Assembly (NCBI GenBank): GCA_038258095.1
Contig: JBBSQE010000060.1
Coordinates: 1 to 15,455 of the forward strand
DNA: 15,455 nucleotides
Source of the DNA: JBBSQE01 sp038258095
GTDB taxonomy: Bacteria > Actinomycetota > Thermoleophilia > Solirubrobacterales > 70-9
Direction: 5' to 3'
The position numbers and the translations under genes were made by a program. Each line of letters opens with the position of its first letter. The first letter of the stretch is position 1. Positions 13,688 to 15,455 of the stretch are shown in pieces. The notes beneath the pieces are model-generated. The model worked only from the letters and a program-made list of their open reading frames with translations. It ran no database searches and was not told the origin of the DNA.

Positions 13688-14166
13688 GCGCCATCCACAA
13701 AGCATGGGCGGATCACGCTCTCGCCGCGCTCGACGCGGCCGGCTACCGCAAGGGCGTCGCGCGCCTGGCGGTCGTGGATCTCCTCGGCCGACAGGATTGC
13801 GCTCTCACCGCGCTGGAGGTGGAGGAAAGCCTCCGCGAGCGTGGCGACGGGGTCGGCCGGGCCAGTGTCTACCGGGTGCTCGAGCAGCTCGAGGAGCTCA
13901 GCCTCGTCAAGCGCCTGGAGGTCTCGCGCGGCACCGCGAGCTACGAGCGGATCGAGCCGAGCGGCGACCACCACCATCACGCGGTCTGCCGCCGCTGCGG
14001 CCGCGTGGAGCCCTTCGAAGATGCGGGCCTCGAGCAGGCGATAGCGCGCGTCTCCGACGGAGTCGGGTACGAGATCGCCGAGCACGACGTCGTCCTCCGC
14101 GGGCTCTGCCCCGACTGTGCCCGAGCTTGTCCTGAGCGCAACTTTCCGGCGTCGGCGCTGCTATAG
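13684..14166 (+). CDS. zur: Fur-family metal-responsive repressor, probably Zur
   Basis: A Fur-superfamily repressor of 160 residues. Residues 1-85 are the winged helix (YRKGVARLAVVDLL, then LTALEVEESL, recognition helix GRASVYRVLEQLEELSLV, wing EVSRGTASYER). Residues 93-160 are the dimer/metal domain: H96-H99 (DHHHHAVC), C102 and C105 (CRRC), H134 (EHDVVLRG), and C142 and C145 (CPDC), the usual structural zinc site of paired CxxC plus a regulatory His site. An additional C149 follows. Its place at the end of a metal ABC importer operon is the main reason to call it Zur rather than Fur or Mur; the specific metal is inferred. GTG 13684 overlaps the permease stop (GTGA). It probably binds the 7-1-7 palindrome at 11303-11325, so it would repress its own operon when metal is plentiful. 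Confidence 0.88.
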   Translation: MSAIHKAWADHALAALDAAGYRKGVARLAVVDLLGRQDCALTALEVEESLRERGDGVGRASVYRVLEQLEELSLVKRLEVSRGTASYERIEPSGDHHHHAVCRRCGRVEPFEDAGLEQAIARVSDGVGYEIAEHDVVLRGLCPDCARACPERNFPASALL

Positions 14167-14168
14167 GG

Positions 14169-14174
14169 TTGACA
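14169..14174 (+). promoter_or_regulatory. Candidate -35 (TTGACA) for the acylase gene
   Basis: An exact TTGACA lies 3 nt after the zur stop codon. At 17-bp spacing the sequence is TACTCA (14192-14197), a poor -10, so the promoter call is tentative. The 41-bp gap between the two genes has no intrinsic terminator with a T-run. Confidence 0.35.
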
Positions 14175-14196
14175 CTGGCCGATCAGCCAACTACTC

Positions 14197-14205
14197 AAGG
14201 AGAGG
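14197..14205 (+). promoter_or_regulatory. Shine-Dalgarno (AAGGAGAGG) setting the TTG start of the acylase
   Basis: AAGGAGAGG is the strongest SD in the window and ends 2 nt before TTG 14208; its AAGGAG core is 5 nt from the start. It selects TTG 14208, after which a signal peptide begins at once, over any later ATG or GTG. Confidence 0.75.
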
Positions 14206-14207
14206 GT

Positions 14208-15455
14208 TTGTTCAAACGGGGAATTATCGCGATCATTGCTGGACTGCTGCTCGTCGCCGCACCCGCCGCTTCGGCAGCCGACCGCGACTACGCCGGCGTC
14301 GCGCTCAACGTGATCCCGTCCGGGCAGTACCCCGGGCTCGGTGCGCCTCCCGGAGCAGATGTCGCCGCGCAGGCCAGGCTCTACGACGGCCTCACTCCCC
14401 TGTTTGACCGTGTCTCCACGAAAGACCTGAGCAAGTACTTCAAGTCCGAGCGCTTCGGCGTTTCGACCGACGGTCCCGGCACGAATGAGCCGGTCCCCTA
14501 CCCGGGGGTGACGATCACCCGGGACAGCTACAACGTCCCTCACGTCGACTCCGACACCTACACCGGCGGCATCTGGGCATCGGGCTGGATCGCCGCGGAG
14601 GACCGCGGCCTCCTGCTCTCCCAGGCCCGCTACAACGCGAGGGTCGCGGCCATCGGCGCTCCCGGTCTCTCCGCGATCGGGCTGGTCACGGGCCTCAAGA
14701 ACTTCGTCCCCAGCGCGGCGACCGAGGCTGTCGTCGCCCGCCAGACCCAGGTGCTCGAACGCAGGGGCAGAGAGGGGAGGGCGGTGCTGCGCGACATCGA
14801 CACCTTCGTTTCGGGCATCAACGCCTACAACGACGTGAACAATCCCGGAACCACGCCCTTCACCCGGAACGACATCTTCGCCCTCAACGCGCTGAAGGGC
14901 CAGTTCCTCGGTCAGGGCGGAGGAGACGAGGGGCGCCGGTCGCAGTTTCTCGGCGGGCTGCAGCAACGGCTCGGCAAGCGCAAGGGCAAGACCGTCTTCA
15001 ATGATCTGTCCCAGCACACCAACCCCGGGAGCCCCACGTCCGTCGATGGGGTCTTTCCCTACGAACCGATCTCACCGACCGCTCGTGGCAGTGTCGTCCT
15101 CGATCCTGGTTCCTACACGCCGACGCCGGCCGCCTCGGTCGGGCGTAAGGCGAGTCCTCCCCCGATCCAGGCCTCGAACGAGCTCATGGTCGACGGCGAC
15201 CACTCGGTCACGGGCAAGCCGCTCCTCGTCGGAGGACCCCAGATCGGCTACTTCTACCCAGGCCTCACCTACGAGATCGACATGCATGCTCCGAACCTCG
15301 TCTGGCGCGGCGCCACATCGGCCCCGTTCCCCGGTTACCTGCTGATCGGTCGCGGGCAGGACTTCGCGACGACGCTGACCTCGGCGTCGGGAGACATCAT
15401 CGATCAGTTCGCGGAGACGCTCTGCGGCGGGTCTGACCACAAGTACGTCTACAAG
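14208..15455 (+). CDS. Secreted penicillin acylase family (S45 Ntn) hydrolase, 3' partial
   Basis: The first 416 residues of an Ntn hydrolase of the penicillin/acyl-homoserine-lactone acylase family; the gene runs off the right edge. Residues 1-23 are a signal peptide (FKRG, then a hydrophobic core, then APAASA with predicted cleavage before ADRDYAG), so the protein is exported. The alpha-subunit part holds VTITRDSYNVPHV (101-113) and GWIAAEDRGLLLSQARYNAR (about 127-146), matching the family's 'v.rD..GvPHi' and 'G...AeDR...q...R'. A linker of low conservation follows, then S323-N324-E325 (IQASNELMV). S323 is the predicted autocleavage site and catalytic N-terminal Ser of the beta chain. The usual 'DPH' after it reads GGPQIGY here. 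The substrate (beta-lactam side chain, AHL or another amide) cannot be told. TTG start fixed by a strong SD. Confidence 0.88.
   Translation, partial: MFKRGIIAIIAGLLLVAAPAASAADRDYAGVALNVIPSGQYPGLGAPPGADVAAQARLYDGLTPLFDRVSTKDLSKYFKSERFGVSTDGPGTNEPVPYPGVTITRDSYNVPHVDSDTYTGGIWASGWIAAEDRGLLLSQARYNARVAAIGAPGLSAIGLVTGLKNFVPSAATEAVVARQTQVLERRGREGRAVLRDIDTFVSGINAYNDVNNPGTTPFTRNDIFALNALKGQFLGQGGGDEGRRSQFLGGLQQRLGKRKGKTVFNDLSQHTNPGSPTSVDGVFPYEPISPTARGSVVLDPGSYTPTPAASVGRKASPPPIQASNELMVDGDHSVTGKPLLVGGPQIGYFYPGLTYEIDMHAPNLVWRGATSAPFPGYLLIGRGQDFATTLTSASGDIIDQFAETLCGGSDHKYVYK

Noticed and set aside
14118..14140. GAGCTTGTCCTGAGC-like stretch reminiscent of dispersed repeats
   Set aside because: It lies inside the zur C-terminus, is not palindromic, and occurs once in the window.
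14176..14189. TGGC-GCCA dyad in the zur-acylase gap as an operator
   Set aside because: Four-base arms are too short to separate from chance, and it does not resemble the palindrome at 11303-11325.
13977..15017. 346-codon minus-strand ORF
   Set aside because: It is antisense to zur and the acylase; the acylase frame has a signal peptide, SD and family motifs.

Overview
The window is a gene-dense, GC-rich bacterial chromosome segment. Nothing in it looks like a plasmid, phage, IS element or CRISPR array, and there are no RNA genes. High third-position GC, GTG/TTG starts, near-leaderless promoters and the mix of families (a MalT-like LuxR C-terminus, DUF6325/SHOCT, YrhK, a YvlD-phosphodiesterase fusion, DUF6159, an FHA-winged-helix protein beside a Ser/Thr kinase, and a secreted S45 acylase of a type I associate with soil actinobacteria) suggest an Actinobacteriota member. 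Thermoleophilia (Solirubrobacterales-like) is my best guess. The taxonomy is inference from family resemblance, not a search result.

Layout, left to right. (1) The 3' part of a LuxR/MalT-like regulator (1-875, +) is followed, after a perfect 7-7-7 inverted repeat, by a DUF6325-like/SHOCT protein (939-1658, +). (2) A minus-strand pair follows: a YrhK-like six-helix membrane protein (1609-2376, possibly starting at 2457) downstream of a YvlD/DUF360 membrane domain fused to an alkaline-phosphatase-superfamily hydrolase (2454-4505). (3) Divergent from it, across only 28 bp with a self-complementary TATATA, are an AI-2E-family exporter (4534-5565, +), an overlapping UlaG-like metallo-hydrolase (5469 or 5562 to 6302, +) and an HdeD/DUF308 membrane protein (6365-6943, +). 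(4) A minus-strand signalling cluster reads from 10881 down: DUF6159-like membrane protein, transmembrane Ser/Thr kinase with a poly-Gly linker and a cysteine-containing ectodomain, FHA-HTH regulator, a possible 31-aa peptide, and a four-helix membrane protein of no recognised family. (5) A plus-strand DUF202 protein (10939-11292) precedes a compact metal-uptake operon (11338-14166): ABC-3 permease, ATPase, second ABC-3 permease and a Fur/Zur-type regulator, all joined by 4-nt stop/start overlaps. A Fur-family-like 7-1-7 palindrome overlaps the operon promoter. (6) The window ends inside a secreted penicillin-acylase-family Ntn hydrolase (14208 to edge, +).

How the genes fit together. The clearest module is the metal operon: a metal-bound repressor encoded last would bind the palindrome at the operon's own promoter and close a feedback loop on uptake. 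No substrate-binding protein is encoded with it. The kinase and FHA genes form a plausible phospho-relay to transcription, because the FHA domain (phosphothreonine reader) is fused to a DNA-binding domain and its gene overlaps the kinase gene by 4 nt. Most other genes are small envelope or stress-type membrane proteins. I see no wholly new defence or mobile system. The most unusual points are the missing canonical starts at two stop/start overlaps, the shared TATATA, the membrane-phosphodiesterase fusion, and the kinase ectodomain.
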